Shown here piece after piece: positions 41,555-51,922 of a stretch of 64,000 bases of DNA (positions are counted from its first letter, which is position 1; each line of letters starts with the position of its first letter). A program made the position numbers and the translations under genes. The stretch comes from DASSNR01 sp036278935 (GTDB lineage Bacteria; Gemmatimonadota; Gemmatimonadetes; Gemmatimonadales; Gemmatimonadaceae), in assembly GCA_036278935.1 (NCBI GenBank), contig DASUKA010000025.1, forward strand, positions 73,738 through 137,737, given 5' to 3'. The notes below the pieces were generated by a model. That model had not been told where the DNA came from. It saw nothing but the letters and a program-made list of their open reading frames with translations, and searched no databases.

Positions 41555-42646
41555 ATGCCAGGGGAGATTCCCGCTTCGTCACGACCGGATCGGCGTCTGA
41601 CAGGCCGGTGGCGCTTCACGCGCCACTCCACGTTTGGTGTATCGCTGACAGCGGCGATCGGCTTCGTGGTCTTCTATGAGCCGCCCCTACATCTCAACGC
41701 ATCGCCGGTAGTCACGAGCGTCGCATATGGCGCGCTCAGTACCCCGCTCAGCGCGCTCACCAGTCCGGTGCCCGAGGTGGAGCCCAGCCTCAACGCGTTC
41801 GGACGGAGCGGCGCGGTAGATCTGCGGCTCGCGCTGCCAGGCGCGAACGTTCAATACCCCCTGCGTATCCACGGCGATCCCACCGGGCTCCGTTACACGT
41901 GGCGGCGACTGGCCGACTCGACCGACGTGGGAGGGGTGCACGATCTGGTGGGCGACTCGCTCGTTGCGCCGCCAAAGCCCGGCTTCTACCAGCTCGTTCT
42001 GCTCCGAAGCGGATTCCGGCGCCCGGTGGATGGCCTCACGCTGGGCGTGCTCGTCCCGTTCGACAGGAAGCATGGGCCGCTGCTCGATGGCTACCGGATC
42101 GGGATGTTCCCCACGGAGAAGCATCGCACCGAGCCGCTGCCAAGGGGCTTCCTCCGGGTAACGGAAAGCGTGGCCGATCTTCAGATGACCAGGCACCTGC
42201 GCCTCGCCGATTTTCTCACCCACGACAGCCAAACCACCTGGCCGCGCTTTGCCGCCGTGAACCCGAAGGTGCTCGACAAACTGGAGCTGGTCGTGGAGCA
42301 GGTGGCCGCAGGACTGCGCGCCAGGGATCCGGGGGACTCGGACAGCGTTCACGTGCTGCTGAGCGTGCATTCCGCATTCCGCACTCCGTACTACAACCGG
42401 CACGTGCCGCGGGCCGCGCATGACAGCCAGCACCAGTACGGCGATGCGGTGGACGTGGCCATCGATGCCGACGGCGACGGACGGTTTACCGCGAAGGATA
42501 CGCGCCTGGTGGCGAAGGCCGTGAACGCCGTGGAAGCGGCCTATCCGGAGCTGGTTGGGGGGATGGGGGTGTATACCGGGCGCGCATATCACCATCCTTA
42601 TGTGCATATCGACGCACGAGGCGAGCGGGTTCGCTGGCACGGCTGA
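41555..42646 (+). CDS. M15-family (D-Ala-D-Ala carboxypeptidase-like) peptidase
   Basis: A 363-residue protein. An N-terminal hydrophobic anchor (FGVSLTAAIGFVVFYEPP, near 27-44) is followed by a non-catalytic beta-rich region and a C-terminal peptidase M15_3 domain. SAFRTPYYNRHVP, DSQHQYGDAVDVAI (HxxxxxxD ligands) and HPYVHIDARG (third histidine) are visible. Family members cleave peptidoglycan peptides; DADGDGRFTAKDT looks like a calcium-binding loop. No strong ribosome site is seen. Periplasmic action is inferred. Confidence 0.78.
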   Translation: MPGEIPASSRPDRRLTGRWRFTRHSTFGVSLTAAIGFVVFYEPPLHLNASPVVTSVAYGALSTPLSALTSPVPEVEPSLNAFGRSGAVDLRLALPGANVQYPLRIHGDPTGLRYTWRRLADSTDVGGVHDLVGDSLVAPPKPGFYQLVLLRSGFRRPVDGLTLGVLVPFDRKHGPLLDGYRIGMFPTEKHRTEPLPRGFLRVTESVADLQMTRHLRLADFLTHDSQTTWPRFAAVNPKVLDKLELVVEQVAAGLRARDPGDSDSVHVLLSVHSAFRTPYYNRHVPRAAHDSQHQYGDAVDVAIDADGDGRFTAKDTRLVAKAVNAVEAAYPELVGGMGVYTGRAYHHPYVHIDARGERVRWHG

Positions 42647-42677
42647 CGTCGGTACGTACTCCAAGGGGATGGTTCCC

Positions 42678-43094
42678 ATGAACGAACTGCTTCGCGACCG
42701 CATCGTCCGGCAGCTGGATTCGCTTCCGGACGAGAAGCTGTATCAGGTTCTGGACTATGCCGAATTCCTCGGCTCCAAGTACGCCGAACGCACGGCGCAA
42801 TCGCCGAACGTCTTTCAGCGCTTCGCGGAAGGGGTGGAAGACAGCCTGCGTGCGGGCCGCGTGTCGGCTACGACGATCGCCGAGACGATGGGGCTGCTCA
42901 ACAAGGCAATGGGCGTACTGAACGGCGTGGCAGCGGCCGGCAAGTCCGTCGCGACCGATGTCGTCACGGCCGCGCGAACCAGCACAAGCCCACGCCCCGA
43001 GGCGCCGGCAGGCGGCTCCAACGGCGCCGCCGCGCGGGATAATACGCATCCGGGCTCCCAGTCGGCCGCGTCCCAGGGCGATGCCCCCGCATGA
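42678..43094 (+). CDS. Uncharacterised helical protein (138 aa)
   Basis: The N-terminal half (LRDRIVRQLDSLPDEKLYQVLDYAEFLGSKYAE, of which LDSLPDEKLYQVLDYAEFL is the core) resembles DUF2281-like proteins. The C-terminal half is helical then low-complexity (Ala/Ser/Gly/Pro). AAGGGGA lies 8 bases before the ATG. It overlaps the DUF1232 gene by ATGA. Function unknown. Confidence 0.65.
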   Translation: MNELLRDRIVRQLDSLPDEKLYQVLDYAEFLGSKYAERTAQSPNVFQRFAEGVEDSLRAGRVSATTIAETMGLLNKAMGVLNGVAAAGKSVATDVVTAARTSTSPRPEAPAGGSNGAAARDNTHPGSQSAASQGDAPA

Positions 43095-43546
43095 CTCGTG
43101 ATGCTGGCCGCGAAGCGGTGGTCGCCGCGCGGTTGAAGCGCCGACGGCGCACGCGCGGGCCTGCGCCGCGCCGCGGGGCCAAGCGCACCGTGCTCGCCGT
43201 CATCCTGGAGCTCCCGAACTACCTGCGCCTCTTGTGGGGGCTCATGGCCGATGCCCGCGTCTCGACGGTCGACAAGCTCCTCGTTGGCGGCGCGATCGTC
43301 TATATCCTGCTCCCGCTGGATCTGATCCCCGACCCGATCCCATTCCTGGGCCAGGTGGACGACGTCTACCTCCTGGTGCTGGCGCTCCAGCGGCTGATCG
43401 TCCGCGCGGGTCCGCGCGTGGTGATGGATCACTGGTCGGGCGACCCGGCGGCCCTCACCTCGCGCCGGCTCCGCCAGGTGCTGTTGGCCGCCTCCTTCTT
43501 CCTCCCCCGCCGCATCCGGCGCCGGCTGCGGAGGCTCGGAAGGTAA
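43091..43546 (+). CDS. DUF1232 (YkvA-like) membrane protein
   Basis: A 151-residue protein with a very basic N-terminus and the DUF1232 core: KLLVGGAIVYILLPLDLIPD followed by PIPFLGQVDDVYLLVLAL. This motif forms one or two membrane-associated helices. A second basic segment closes the protein. Function of the family is unknown. An inverted repeat begins one base after its stop. Confidence 0.82.
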   Translation: MTRDAGREAVVAARLKRRRRTRGPAPRRGAKRTVLAVILELPNYLRLLWGLMADARVSTVDKLLVGGAIVYILLPLDLIPDPIPFLGQVDDVYLLVLALQRLIVRAGPRVVMDHWSGDPAALTSRRLRQVLLAASFFLPRRIRRRLRRLGR

Positions 43547-43547
43547 G

Positions 43548-45186
<1,639 letters not shown>

Positions 45187-45190
45187 TTAC

Positions 45191-45255
45191 GGCAGGGTGT
45201 AGGGAGTAGGGTATGGGGTGTGGGGTGCAGGGGCACGGAATAGGGTAGAGGATAC
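45191..45255. repeat. Single-arm intergenic repeat (GGGAGTAGGG type)
   Basis: Words GTGTAGGGAGTAGGGTATGG and GGTGTGGGGTGCAGGGG begin 5 bases after the guaB stop. No paired arm is adjacent. Complementary words (CCCTACTCCCCACGCCCCTGG) occur at about 45814-45834, some 580 bases on, as if the two arms had been separated. Confidence 0.45.
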
Positions 45256-45326
45256 CCGTCGTGTTGGACGTCCCGACAGCACGGGACGGAGCGATCAATT
45301 ATCGCGGCTGATTCGGGGGTGCTCAC

Positions 45327-45593
45327 ATGCGGCAATTTCGCATCACGTTGAGACAGGCGCCGGCAGCGGCAGTGGTGATTGTCTGTGCCGCGGTCGCGAG
45401 TTGTGCGCATCCGAAGCCGCCTGATGCGGCGATGAATGGCGCCGCACATGCCTTGCGGACGGTGTTTACGGATACGACGCTGTATGACCGAGTCTGTGCC
45501 GAATCGGACAGCGGCATCCGCATGGCGAATGCACATCAATGCACGCCAAGGAATCAAGGCGCCTTGATAAAGCCAATTCGACCGCGGTCATGA
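45327..45593 (+). CDS. Small putative lipoprotein (88 aa)
   Basis: The product has a signal peptide with lipobox AVASC near residue 26, then ALRTVFTDTTLYDRVCAESD and a late CTPRNQG. The pair of cysteines and the FTD..LY..VC pattern look like small Gemmatimonadota-type lipoproteins, but this is a weak memory-based match. A GGGGGTG lies about 6 bases before the ATG. No neighbour suggests a function. It could be a chance frame in a repeat-rich gap. Confidence 0.42.
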   Translation: MRQFRITLRQAPAAAVVIVCAAVASCAHPKPPDAAMNGAAHALRTVFTDTTLYDRVCAESDSGIRMANAHQCTPRNQGALIKPIRPRS

Positions 45594-45658
45594 CGGGATT
45601 GGCGCTGACAGGGAACGGAGGCGGGCTGTGATCGGGGCGTTGTCGCGCGCTACGCCCA

Positions 45659-45730
45659 CACCGAACGCGCAAAGCGACTGAGGAATCTCCGCGTCTGGAG
45701 AGCAGATTCCTCGCGTTCGCTCGGAATGAC
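45659..45730. repeat. REP-like palindrome (GAGGAATCT ... GGAATGACA)
   Basis: GAGGAATCT (45680-45688) and AGATTCCTC (45704-45712) form a perfect 9-bp stem with a 15-base loop, flanked by GAACGCG and CGCGTTC-like words. GCTCGGAATGAC follows at about 45719-45730, and variants GCTCGGAGTG recur near 45747 and 45789. This looks like a dispersed repeat element rather than coding sequence. Confidence 0.55.
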
Positions 45731-45977
45731 ATCGGAAGGGACGGCTCGGAGTGGGAGTCCCTGTCGGTCGCAATGATAGCCCGCTCGGAGTGACCACCCC
45801 TCGCCCACCTGACGCCCTACTCCCCACGCCCCTGGCGCTTCCCGCTCCAGCCGCGCCTTGACAAACGCGTGACGGCCAGAGAACGTGAAGCCTTCATCTG
45901 TCGCGCTGCCCACCTGACGGTCCCCCTCTGTTGCCGCAGCATCCCACCTGCCCCTCAGCCCCAACCGGAACCCATTT
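45731..45977. other. Intergenic region upstream of the permease
   Basis: No coding frame is convincing. It contains two more GCTCGGAGTG copies and the C-rich words that complement those after guaB. I see no clear promoter for the permease. Confidence 0.4.
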
Positions 45978-47564
45978 ATGGCTCTGTTTTCGACGAAGAG
46001 TATGGCGGTGCTTCAAGCCGAAGCCGGCGACGAGGCCAACGGCCTGAAGCGAGCGCTCGGCGCCACGAACCTGGTTTCACTCGGGATCGGGGCGGTCATC
46101 GGGACCGGAATTTTCGTCCTCACCGGGCCGGCGGCAGCACTCTACGCCGGCCCGTCCATCATCCTCTCCTTCATTCTCGCAGGGATCGGATGCGTATTTG
46201 CGGGGCTCTGCTACGCAGAGTTCGCCGCGATGATCCCCATTGCGGGAAGCGCATACACGTACGGCTACGCGACGCTGGGCGAGCTCATCGCGTGGGTCAT
46301 CGGATGGGACCTGATCCTCGAGTATGCGTTCGGGGCCGCTACGGTGGCGTCCGGTTGGAGCGGGTATGTGCTCAGCTTTCTTCAGGACTTCGGCATCCGC
46401 ATTCCGACCGCGGTGGCCGGCGCCCCGGGCACGGACTTCGTGCTCTACCAGGGACACTGGAACGCGCTGAGCCGCATCGCGACACAATTGCAGGCCGCGG
46501 GGGTCGATCCTTCCACGCTCCCGCACCAGACGTCGGCATTCAATCTCGTCGCGTTCCTCGGGATCGCCATCGTGACCGCGATTCTGGTAATCGGCATCCG
46601 GGAATCGGCGAACTTCAACAACATCATCGTGCTCGTGAAGGTCATCGTCCTGCTCGTCTTCATCGGGCTGGGTGGGTACTTCCTCATGGAGCACACGGCG
46701 GTGGCCAAGGCCAACTGGACGCCGTTCATTCCGCCCAATACGGGAAGCTTCGGCTCCTACGGCTGGTCGGGCGTGGCGAGAGCGGCCGGCGTGATCTTCT
46801 TCGCCTACATCGGATTCGACGCGGTGTCGACCGCGGCGCAGGAGGCCAAGAATCCTCAGCGTGACATGCCTATCGGGATTCTCGGCACGCTGGTCATCTG
46901 CACCATCCTGTACATCCTCGTGGCCGCCGTGCTCACGGGGCTGGTGGCGTTCAAGAACCTGAACGTCGCCGACCCGATCGCTATTGGCATCGACCGCACG
47001 GGCGTGGCATGGGGGAGCTTCCTCGTCAAGCTCGGCGCCATCGCGGGGCTGTCGAGCACCATGGTGGTCATGCTCCTGGGCCAGTCGCGCATCTTCTTCA
47101 GCATGAGCCGCGACGGTCTGCTGCCCAAGTGGGCGTCCGCGGTGCATCCCCGGTTCAGAACCCCGTACCTCTCATCGATCTTCGTGGGGATCTTTGTCGC
47201 TGCATTCGCAGCGTTGATTCCGGTAGCCGTACTTGGCGAGCTGGTGTCCATCGGCACGCTGTTGGCCTTCGTGATCGTGTGCGCCGGCGTCTGGGTGCTC
47301 CGCCGACGGGATCCGGAGCGGCACCGCCCCTTCCGCACGCCGTGGGTGCCCTTCGTGCCGATCATGGGAATCCTGGTCTCGGCGTTGATGATGTTCAGCC
47401 TTCCGCTGGATACCTGGATCCGCCTGATCGTCTGGATGATTATCGGTTTCGCCGTTTACTTCCTGTACAGCCGGAAGCACTCGAAGATCGCACTGGCCGA
47501 GATGGTTCCGGCCGGCACCATTTCCCCACCGGAGCGGGACGTGACGCATTCCGGCGGCGACTGA
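45978..47564 (+). CDS. APC-family amino acid permease
   Basis: A 528-residue transporter with about 12 or more membrane helices. The substrate motif GIGAVIGTGIFVLTGPAAAL lies near residue 37, followed by YAEFAAMIPIAGSAYTYGYATLGE and FFAYIGFDAVSTAAQEAKNPQRDMP, of which the FDAVSTAAQEAKNPQRD core is that of cationic amino acid transporters (CAT/YhdG). The substrate is probably a basic or branched amino acid; not shown. A perfect terminator hairpin follows. Confidence 0.9.
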   Translation: MALFSTKSMAVLQAEAGDEANGLKRALGATNLVSLGIGAVIGTGIFVLTGPAAALYAGPSIILSFILAGIGCVFAGLCYAEFAAMIPIAGSAYTYGYATLGELIAWVIGWDLILEYAFGAATVASGWSGYVLSFLQDFGIRIPTAVAGAPGTDFVLYQGHWNALSRIATQLQAAGVDPSTLPHQTSAFNLVAFLGIAIVTAILVIGIRESANFNNIIVLVKVIVLLVFIGLGGYFLMEHTAVAKANWTPFIPPNTGSFGSYGWSGVARAAGVIFFAYIGFDAVSTAAQEAKNPQRDMPIGILGTLVICTILYILVAAVLTGLVAFKNLNVADPIAIGIDRTGVAWGSFLVKLGAIAGLSSTMVVMLLGQSRIFFSMSRDGLLPKWASAVHPRFRTPYLSSIFVGIFVAAFAALIPVAVLGELVSIGTLLAFVIVCAGVWVLRRRDPERHRPFRTPWVPFVPIMGILVSALMMFSLPLDTWIRLIVWMIIGFAVYFLYSRKHSKIALAEMVPAGTISPPERDVTHSGGD

Positions 47565-47607
47565 GTCGCGTCTCGATTCTCGTCGCACAGAGGATTACGT
47601 TTGGGGT

Positions 47608-47633
47608 GGGCGCCCGCACTTCCGCGGGCGCCC
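47608..47633 (+). terminator. Perfect 10-bp hairpin after the permease
   Basis: GGGCGCCCGC (47608-47617) and GCGGGCGCCC (47624-47633) with a 6-base loop, 44 bases beyond the permease stop and followed by GCGTCGTTT. A strong intrinsic terminator candidate just before the DHH gene. Confidence 0.75.
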
Positions 47634-47651
47634 GCGTCGTTTCGAGGATCC

Positions 47652-48704
47652 ATGTCGCCACATCTTCCCGACCTGCTCACCGTACCCCGCCATCGGCGCG
47701 AGGCCATCGAACGACTTGCCGCCGAATTCCACGAAGGCCGCGTGGTCGCGCTCTCAACGCACATCAACGCGGATGGCGATGGATGCGGCTCCGAGGTCGC
47801 GCTGGCCCTGCTGCTCGGTCAGCTCGGGATGCGTGCGCACATCGTCAATCCCACGCCGTGGCCGTCGACGTTCACCTTCCTGCTCGAGCAGGGGACACCG
47901 GACCGCAGCGCGGAGGGCTCGCGCGCGCTCGAGGGGATCGATCTGCTCGTGGTCCTCGATATCAGCGACGTGAAGCGCCTGGGATCCCTCTCGGAGACGG
48001 TGCGCACCCTCACGGTACCGCGGCTCGTGATCGATCACCACGTGCCCACCGCGGAGCCGGCGGGCACCATCGTGCTCTCTGACACTGCGGCCTGTGCCAC
48101 GGGAGAGCTCGTCTTCGACCTGGCCTGCGTGCTGGGGCTGGAGATTACGCCGGCCATCGCCCGCGCCCTCTACACCGCCATCCTCACCGACACCGGCGGC
48201 TTCCGCTTCAGCAACACCTCCCCGCGCTGCCAGACGATCGCCGGCCAGCTGCTCGCTGCCGGCGTGGATCCCGAAGAGATGTATCGCCGCATCTACGCGT
48301 CCGTGTCGCTCGGGCGATTGCGCGTGCTGCGCGATGCGCTCGAGACGCTGGAGGTGGATTCGGAGCGCGGCATCTCGTGGATCGCGTTGCCGGCCGGATC
48401 GCTCGAGCGATACAGCGTGCGCGCCGAGGAGCTGGACGGCCTGGCCGAGCATCCCCGTTCCATCGCGGGCACTCGGCTCGCCATCTTCTTCCGCGATCTG
48501 GGCAACGGGCAGGTGAAGGTCTCGTTCCGCAGCACGGGAGAAGTGGATGTCAACAGCTTCGCTCGCCGCTTCGGCGGTGGTGGGCACGCCAAGGCGTCCG
48601 GCGCCCTCATTCGTGGGACGCTGGACGATGTACGCGCGCGCGTGATCGGTGAAGCACGCACCTTTCTGGCGCCCGCGCACCCGAACGGCGGAGACGGCGC
48701 TTGA
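47652..48704 (+). CDS. DHH-family phosphoesterase (NrnA-like)
   Basis: A 350-residue protein with DHH and DHHA1 domains. STHINADGDGCGSE, VVLDISD, VIDHHVPT (the DHH motif) and LYTAILTDTGGFRFSNT provide the manganese ligands. The C-terminal GGGGHAKASGA binds substrate. NrnA-type members degrade nanoRNA and 3'-phosphoadenosine 5'-phosphate. The next gene starts 32 bases on from its own promoter. Confidence 0.88.
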   Translation: MSPHLPDLLTVPRHRREAIERLAAEFHEGRVVALSTHINADGDGCGSEVALALLLGQLGMRAHIVNPTPWPSTFTFLLEQGTPDRSAEGSRALEGIDLLVVLDISDVKRLGSLSETVRTLTVPRLVIDHHVPTAEPAGTIVLSDTAACATGELVFDLACVLGLEITPAIARALYTAILTDTGGFRFSNTSPRCQTIAGQLLAAGVDPEEMYRRIYASVSLGRLRVLRDALETLEVDSERGISWIALPAGSLERYSVRAEELDGLAEHPRSIAGTRLAIFFRDLGNGQVKVSFRSTGEVDVNSFARRFGGGGHAKASGALIRGTLDDVRARVIGEARTFLAPAHPNGGDGA

Positions 48705-48728
48705 ACTGACTGTCCCGGGCTCTAGGTT
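48701..48728 (+). promoter_or_regulatory. Promoter of the NifU-like gene, probable leaderless mRNA
   Basis: TTGAAC at 48701-48706 (containing the upstream stop) and TAGGTT at 48723-48728 are 16 bases apart. The ATG at 48736 lies 7 bases past the -10, where transcription should begin. Confidence 0.55.
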
Positions 48729-48735
48729 ACGCGGT

Positions 48736-48999
48736 ATGAGCGTGTGGAAACACGGAGGCTCGGACGATCAGGCGGTTGAGCAACGCATTCGCCAGGCGCT
48801 TGTCGAGCTCACGCCGCTGTTGCACATCGATGCCGCGGGGCTCGAGTTGGTCGATTTCGAGCAGCAGACAGGGGTGGTCGTCTTACGGATCGCCGGCGAT
48901 TGCCCGGACTGTCAGATGTCGGCAAGCCTGCTGCGCGAAGGGATCGAGGCGCACCTGCGGATGCACGTGCCCGAGATCCGGGAAGTGCGCGCGATCTAG
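48736..48999 (+). CDS. NifU-like iron-sulfur scaffold domain protein
   Basis: An 87-residue protein matching the NifU C-terminal domain. LELVDFEQQTGVVVLRIAGDC is followed by PDCQMSASLLREGIE, with the CPDC cysteine pair that holds a bridging cluster. The usual DGGD segment before it is altered (HIDAAGLE). It immediately precedes Mrp, also an iron-sulfur carrier, so a role in cluster assembly is likely. Confidence 0.83.
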   Translation: MSVWKHGGSDDQAVEQRIRQALVELTPLLHIDAAGLELVDFEQQTGVVVLRIAGDCPDCQMSASLLREGIEAHLRMHVPEIREVRAI

Positions 49000-49017
49000 C
49001 GCTCGAGGAGAGATTGC

Positions 49018-50175
49018 ATGGCTGAACCATTACAGGCCCGGATCGCCGCTGCGCTGTCGCGGGTCGTGAATCCGCGAACGGATGCGGACGTGCTGTCATC
49101 CGAAATGATCCGCGATGTGGGGATCTCGCGTGACGGGAAGGTGCGCTTCGCCATCCTTCTCTCCGCGCAGGATCCTGCCTCGCTGGTGCGCGAGGTGCGC
49201 CAGGCGGTGGAAGCCGTGGACGGCGTGACGGACGTGCGCGTTGACGTGGTGGACCCCTCGCAGGTGCGGGCGGCGGCGTCGCCGCCTCCCGGCGCAGCTG
49301 GTGGCGGCCAGGCGCGGCCGGCGGGTCGCTCGCGCGAGCTCCCGGTCATGAACCAGCCAACGCAGTCCCAGCGCGCACACGTCCCGCCCGCACCCACGCC
49401 GGTGGCGTACCCGAATCTCGGTCGCGTGATCGCCGTCTCCAGCGGCAAGGGCGGGGTGGGGAAGTCCACCGTCGCCACCAACCTCGCCATTGCGCTCGCG
49501 CAGGGCGGGGCGCGGGTGGGCCTCATGGACGCGGACATCTACGGCCCCAACATCCCCCGCATGATGGGGATCAACGTGCCGCCTCCGGTGGTGAACAATC
49601 AGATCATGCCGCTGCAGGCGCACGGCGTGAAGCTCATGAGCCTCGGATTCCTTATCGAGCGCGATCAACCGGCCATCTGGCGCGGGCCGATCGTGATGAA
49701 GATCATCACGCAGTTCCTGCGTGACGTGCACTGGGGGCAGCTGGACTACTTCCTCGTGGACATGCCGCCCGGTACCGGCGACGCGCAGCTCTCGCTGGTG
49801 CAGGCCACGCACGTGAACGGGGTGGTGATCGTCACCACGCCGCAGGAGGTGGCGGTGGGCGATGCGTTGCGCGGCGCCAGGATGTTCCAGCGCGTGAACG
49901 TGCCCGTGCTCGGCATCGTCGAGAACATGAGCTACTTCCTCTGCCCGCATTGCGAGGAGCCCACGCCGCTCTTCGGAAGCGGCGGTGGCGCGCGCCTGGC
50001 CGAGGAGTTGGGCATCCCGCTCCTGGGCGAGATTCCGCTGTATCCCAACGTCCGTGTGGGCGGCGACGAGGGGATGCCGATCGTCGTCGCGGAACCGGAG
50101 GCAGCTGCCGCGAAGGCGCTCCGTGCGGCCGCCGAGCGTATCACGGACGCGGTGGAGGCGACGGCGCCCGTGTGA
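49018..50175 (+). CDS. mrp: Mrp/ApbC iron-sulfur carrier ATPase
   Basis: A 385-residue protein: a MIP18/DUF59 domain (residues 1-80), a low-complexity linker, then a ParA-type ATPase with ISSGKGGVGKST-like P-loop (read as VSSGKGGVGKSTVATNLA), MDADIYGPNIPRM and VDMPPGTGDAQLSLVQ. The cluster-binding pair is ENMSYFLCPHCEE. AGGAG precedes the ATG. It overlaps the next gene by GTGTGA. It loads Fe-S clusters onto apoproteins. Confidence 0.92.
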   Translation: MAEPLQARIAAALSRVVNPRTDADVLSSEMIRDVGISRDGKVRFAILLSAQDPASLVREVRQAVEAVDGVTDVRVDVVDPSQVRAAASPPPGAAGGGQARPAGRSRELPVMNQPTQSQRAHVPPAPTPVAYPNLGRVIAVSSGKGGVGKSTVATNLAIALAQGGARVGLMDADIYGPNIPRMMGINVPPPVVNNQIMPLQAHGVKLMSLGFLIERDQPAIWRGPIVMKIITQFLRDVHWGQLDYFLVDMPPGTGDAQLSLVQATHVNGVVIVTTPQEVAVGDALRGARMFQRVNVPVLGIVENMSYFLCPHCEEPTPLFGSGGGARLAEELGIPLLGEIPLYPNVRVGGDEGMPIVVAEPEAAAAKALRAAAERITDAVEATAPV

Positions 50176-50924
50176 TCATCACGCTCCTCACCGATTTCGG
50201 CACTGCCGATGGCTACGTGGGGGAGATGAAGGGCGTCCTCCTCTCCGCGGCTCCGGACGTTTGTCTGGTGGACATCTCGCACGACGTCGCGCCGCAGGAC
50301 GTGGAAGGCGGGCGGCTCGCGATGGCCCGTGTCTGGCGCCGATTCCCGGTGGGAACGGTGCACTTGGTGGTGATCGATCCTGGAGTCGGTACGTCGCGTC
50401 GCGCGATTGCCGTGGCGAGTGAGGGGCGAATGCTGGTCGGGCCGGACAATGGTGTGCTCTCGCCCGCGCTGCTCGCTTCGGGTGCGAGCGTCGTGGAACT
50501 GGCGGTGCCGACCGGCGCGTCACACACTTTCCATGGCAGGGACGTCTTTGCGCCCGCCGCCGCGCTCCTTGCCTGCCATGTGCCCCTCGACGCGCTTGGC
50601 CCCACCATAGACGATCCCATCATCCGGCGGACGCCGGAGCCGGTACGACAGCCGGACGGAACCGTGCTGGGACAGGTGATCACCACGGATCGCTTCGGCA
50701 CGCTCGTCACGAACCTCGTTGCGCCCCGGGGCGGAACGATCGAGATCGCGGGACGCGGCCTGGGGCCGCTGCGCCGGGCCTACGGCGATGTCCCCAGCGG
50801 CTCACTTCTGGCGCTGGTGGGCTCCTCAGGGCTGGTGGAGATCGCGGCGCGGGATGGGAGCGCCGCGCGCGACCTCGCCGCCGGCCGCGGAACGCCTGTG
50901 CTGCTCCGTCCCGTCCGGCGCTGA
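50172..50924 (+). CDS. SAM hydroxide adenosyltransferase (DUF62 family)
   Basis: A 250-residue enzyme related to fluorinase/chlorinase that hydrolyses S-adenosylmethionine to adenosine and methionine. ITLLTDFGTADGYVGEMKG and VVIDPGVGTSRRAIAV are diagnostic, with the C-terminal RFGTLVTNL and GSSGLVEIA. The GTG at 50172 overlaps the mrp stop. Its 3' end overlaps the convergent BrkB-type gene by about 100 bases. Confidence 0.88.
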   Translation: MIITLLTDFGTADGYVGEMKGVLLSAAPDVCLVDISHDVAPQDVEGGRLAMARVWRRFPVGTVHLVVIDPGVGTSRRAIAVASEGRMLVGPDNGVLSPALLASGASVVELAVPTGASHTFHGRDVFAPAAALLACHVPLDALGPTIDDPIIRRTPEPVRQPDGTVLGQVITTDRFGTLVTNLVAPRGGTIEIAGRGLGPLRRAYGDVPSGSLLALVGSSGLVEIAARDGSAARDLAAGRGTPVLLRPVRR

Positions 50925-51863
50925 TCCTCCTTGCGCTTCGCTGAACCTGTCCGTGGAGGGCGGTGATGGCTCCTGTGCGGTGACGATGCGGCCGGCGTAG
51001 GTCACCGTACTCCGCGCTTTCACGGAGCCCACACCGAGTTGCAACTGGGAATTGAGCTCGCCGGCGGACAGCGTGGCGAGCATGGTCAGATACATCCAGG
51101 TGAGCAGGACGATCACGCCGCCGATGGTGCCATACGTCTTGTTGTACGAGGCGTAGCTCTGCACGTAGACGCGGAAGAGCAGGGTGACAATGACCCAGAG
51201 CGCCGCACCTACCACCGAGCCGACCAGCACGGTTCGCACCCGCTGCCGGAGACACGGCAGAAGGTAGAACACCAGGAAGTGCGCCAGCACGAGCACCGTG
51301 AAGGCGAGCGGCCACTGCACGATGGACCACACCACGGCCACCGGGCGGCCCAGCGCCGTATGGTTGCTGATCCACCCGGCGATCTGCGGACCGGCAAGCA
51401 CAGCCGCGCTGGCGATCAGCACCAAGAGGCTGGTGGCCAACACGGCGGCGAGACAGATGAGGCGCCGCTTCCAGAAGGGCCGCGTCTCCGTGACGTCGTA
51501 CGCCCTGTTGAGGGCGTCCATCAGCGTGGAGAAGAGGTTGGACCCCGACCAGAGCGCGAGCACCGCGCCCACTGAAATGAGCCCCGGAGCGCTCGGGGCG
51601 AAGACGGTGTCGCTCACGACCCCACGCACGAGATCCAGCGCCGCGGGCGGCAGCGCCTGCGCCAGGTGGGACATGGCCCACTCGAACAGCTGCTGCTGGT
51701 TTCCGATCAGGCCGACCAGCGGCATGACCACGAGCAGAATCGGGAAGAGGGCGAAGAAAAACGAGTACGCCAGCTGGGATGCCAGCCCCGTGAGGTTGTC
51801 CTCAGCGATCTCCTGTCCCGTGCTCTTCAACAACGGCCAGAGCCGGTAACCCCCAACAGTCAT
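50826..51863 (-). CDS. YihY/BrkB-family membrane protein
   Basis: A 345-residue protein with about six helices. AYSFFFALFPILLVVMPLVG, LFSTLMDALNRAYDVTETRP and YVQSYASYNKTYGTIGGVIV are hallmarks of the BrkB/YihY family, whose function is uncertain despite the older RNase BN name. The hydrophilic C-terminal tail (about 50 residues) lies opposite the end of the SAM-hydrolase gene. The ATG at 51863 (MTVGG) is chosen because GGAG sits 9 bases upstream; 51869 is the alternative. Confidence 0.85.
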   Translation of the reverse strand: MTVGGYRLWPLLKSTGQEIAEDNLTGLASQLAYSFFFALFPILLVVMPLVGLIGNQQQLFEWAMSHLAQALPPAALDLVRGVVSDTVFAPSAPGLISVGAVLALWSGSNLFSTLMDALNRAYDVTETRPFWKRRLICLAAVLATSLLVLIASAAVLAGPQIAGWISNHTALGRPVAVVWSIVQWPLAFTVLVLAHFLVFYLLPCLRQRVRTVLVGSVVGAALWVIVTLLFRVYVQSYASYNKTYGTIGGVIVLLTWMYLTMLATLSAGELNSQLQLGVGSVKARSTVTYAGRIVTAQEPSPPSTDRFSEAQGGSAPDGTEQHRRSAAGGEVARGAPIPRRDLHQP

Positions 51864-51922
51864 GATCATCTGCTCCGAAACATCTGTGCCATGCCGGGCA
51901 TGGCATGGAGCAGGCCGCGGTT

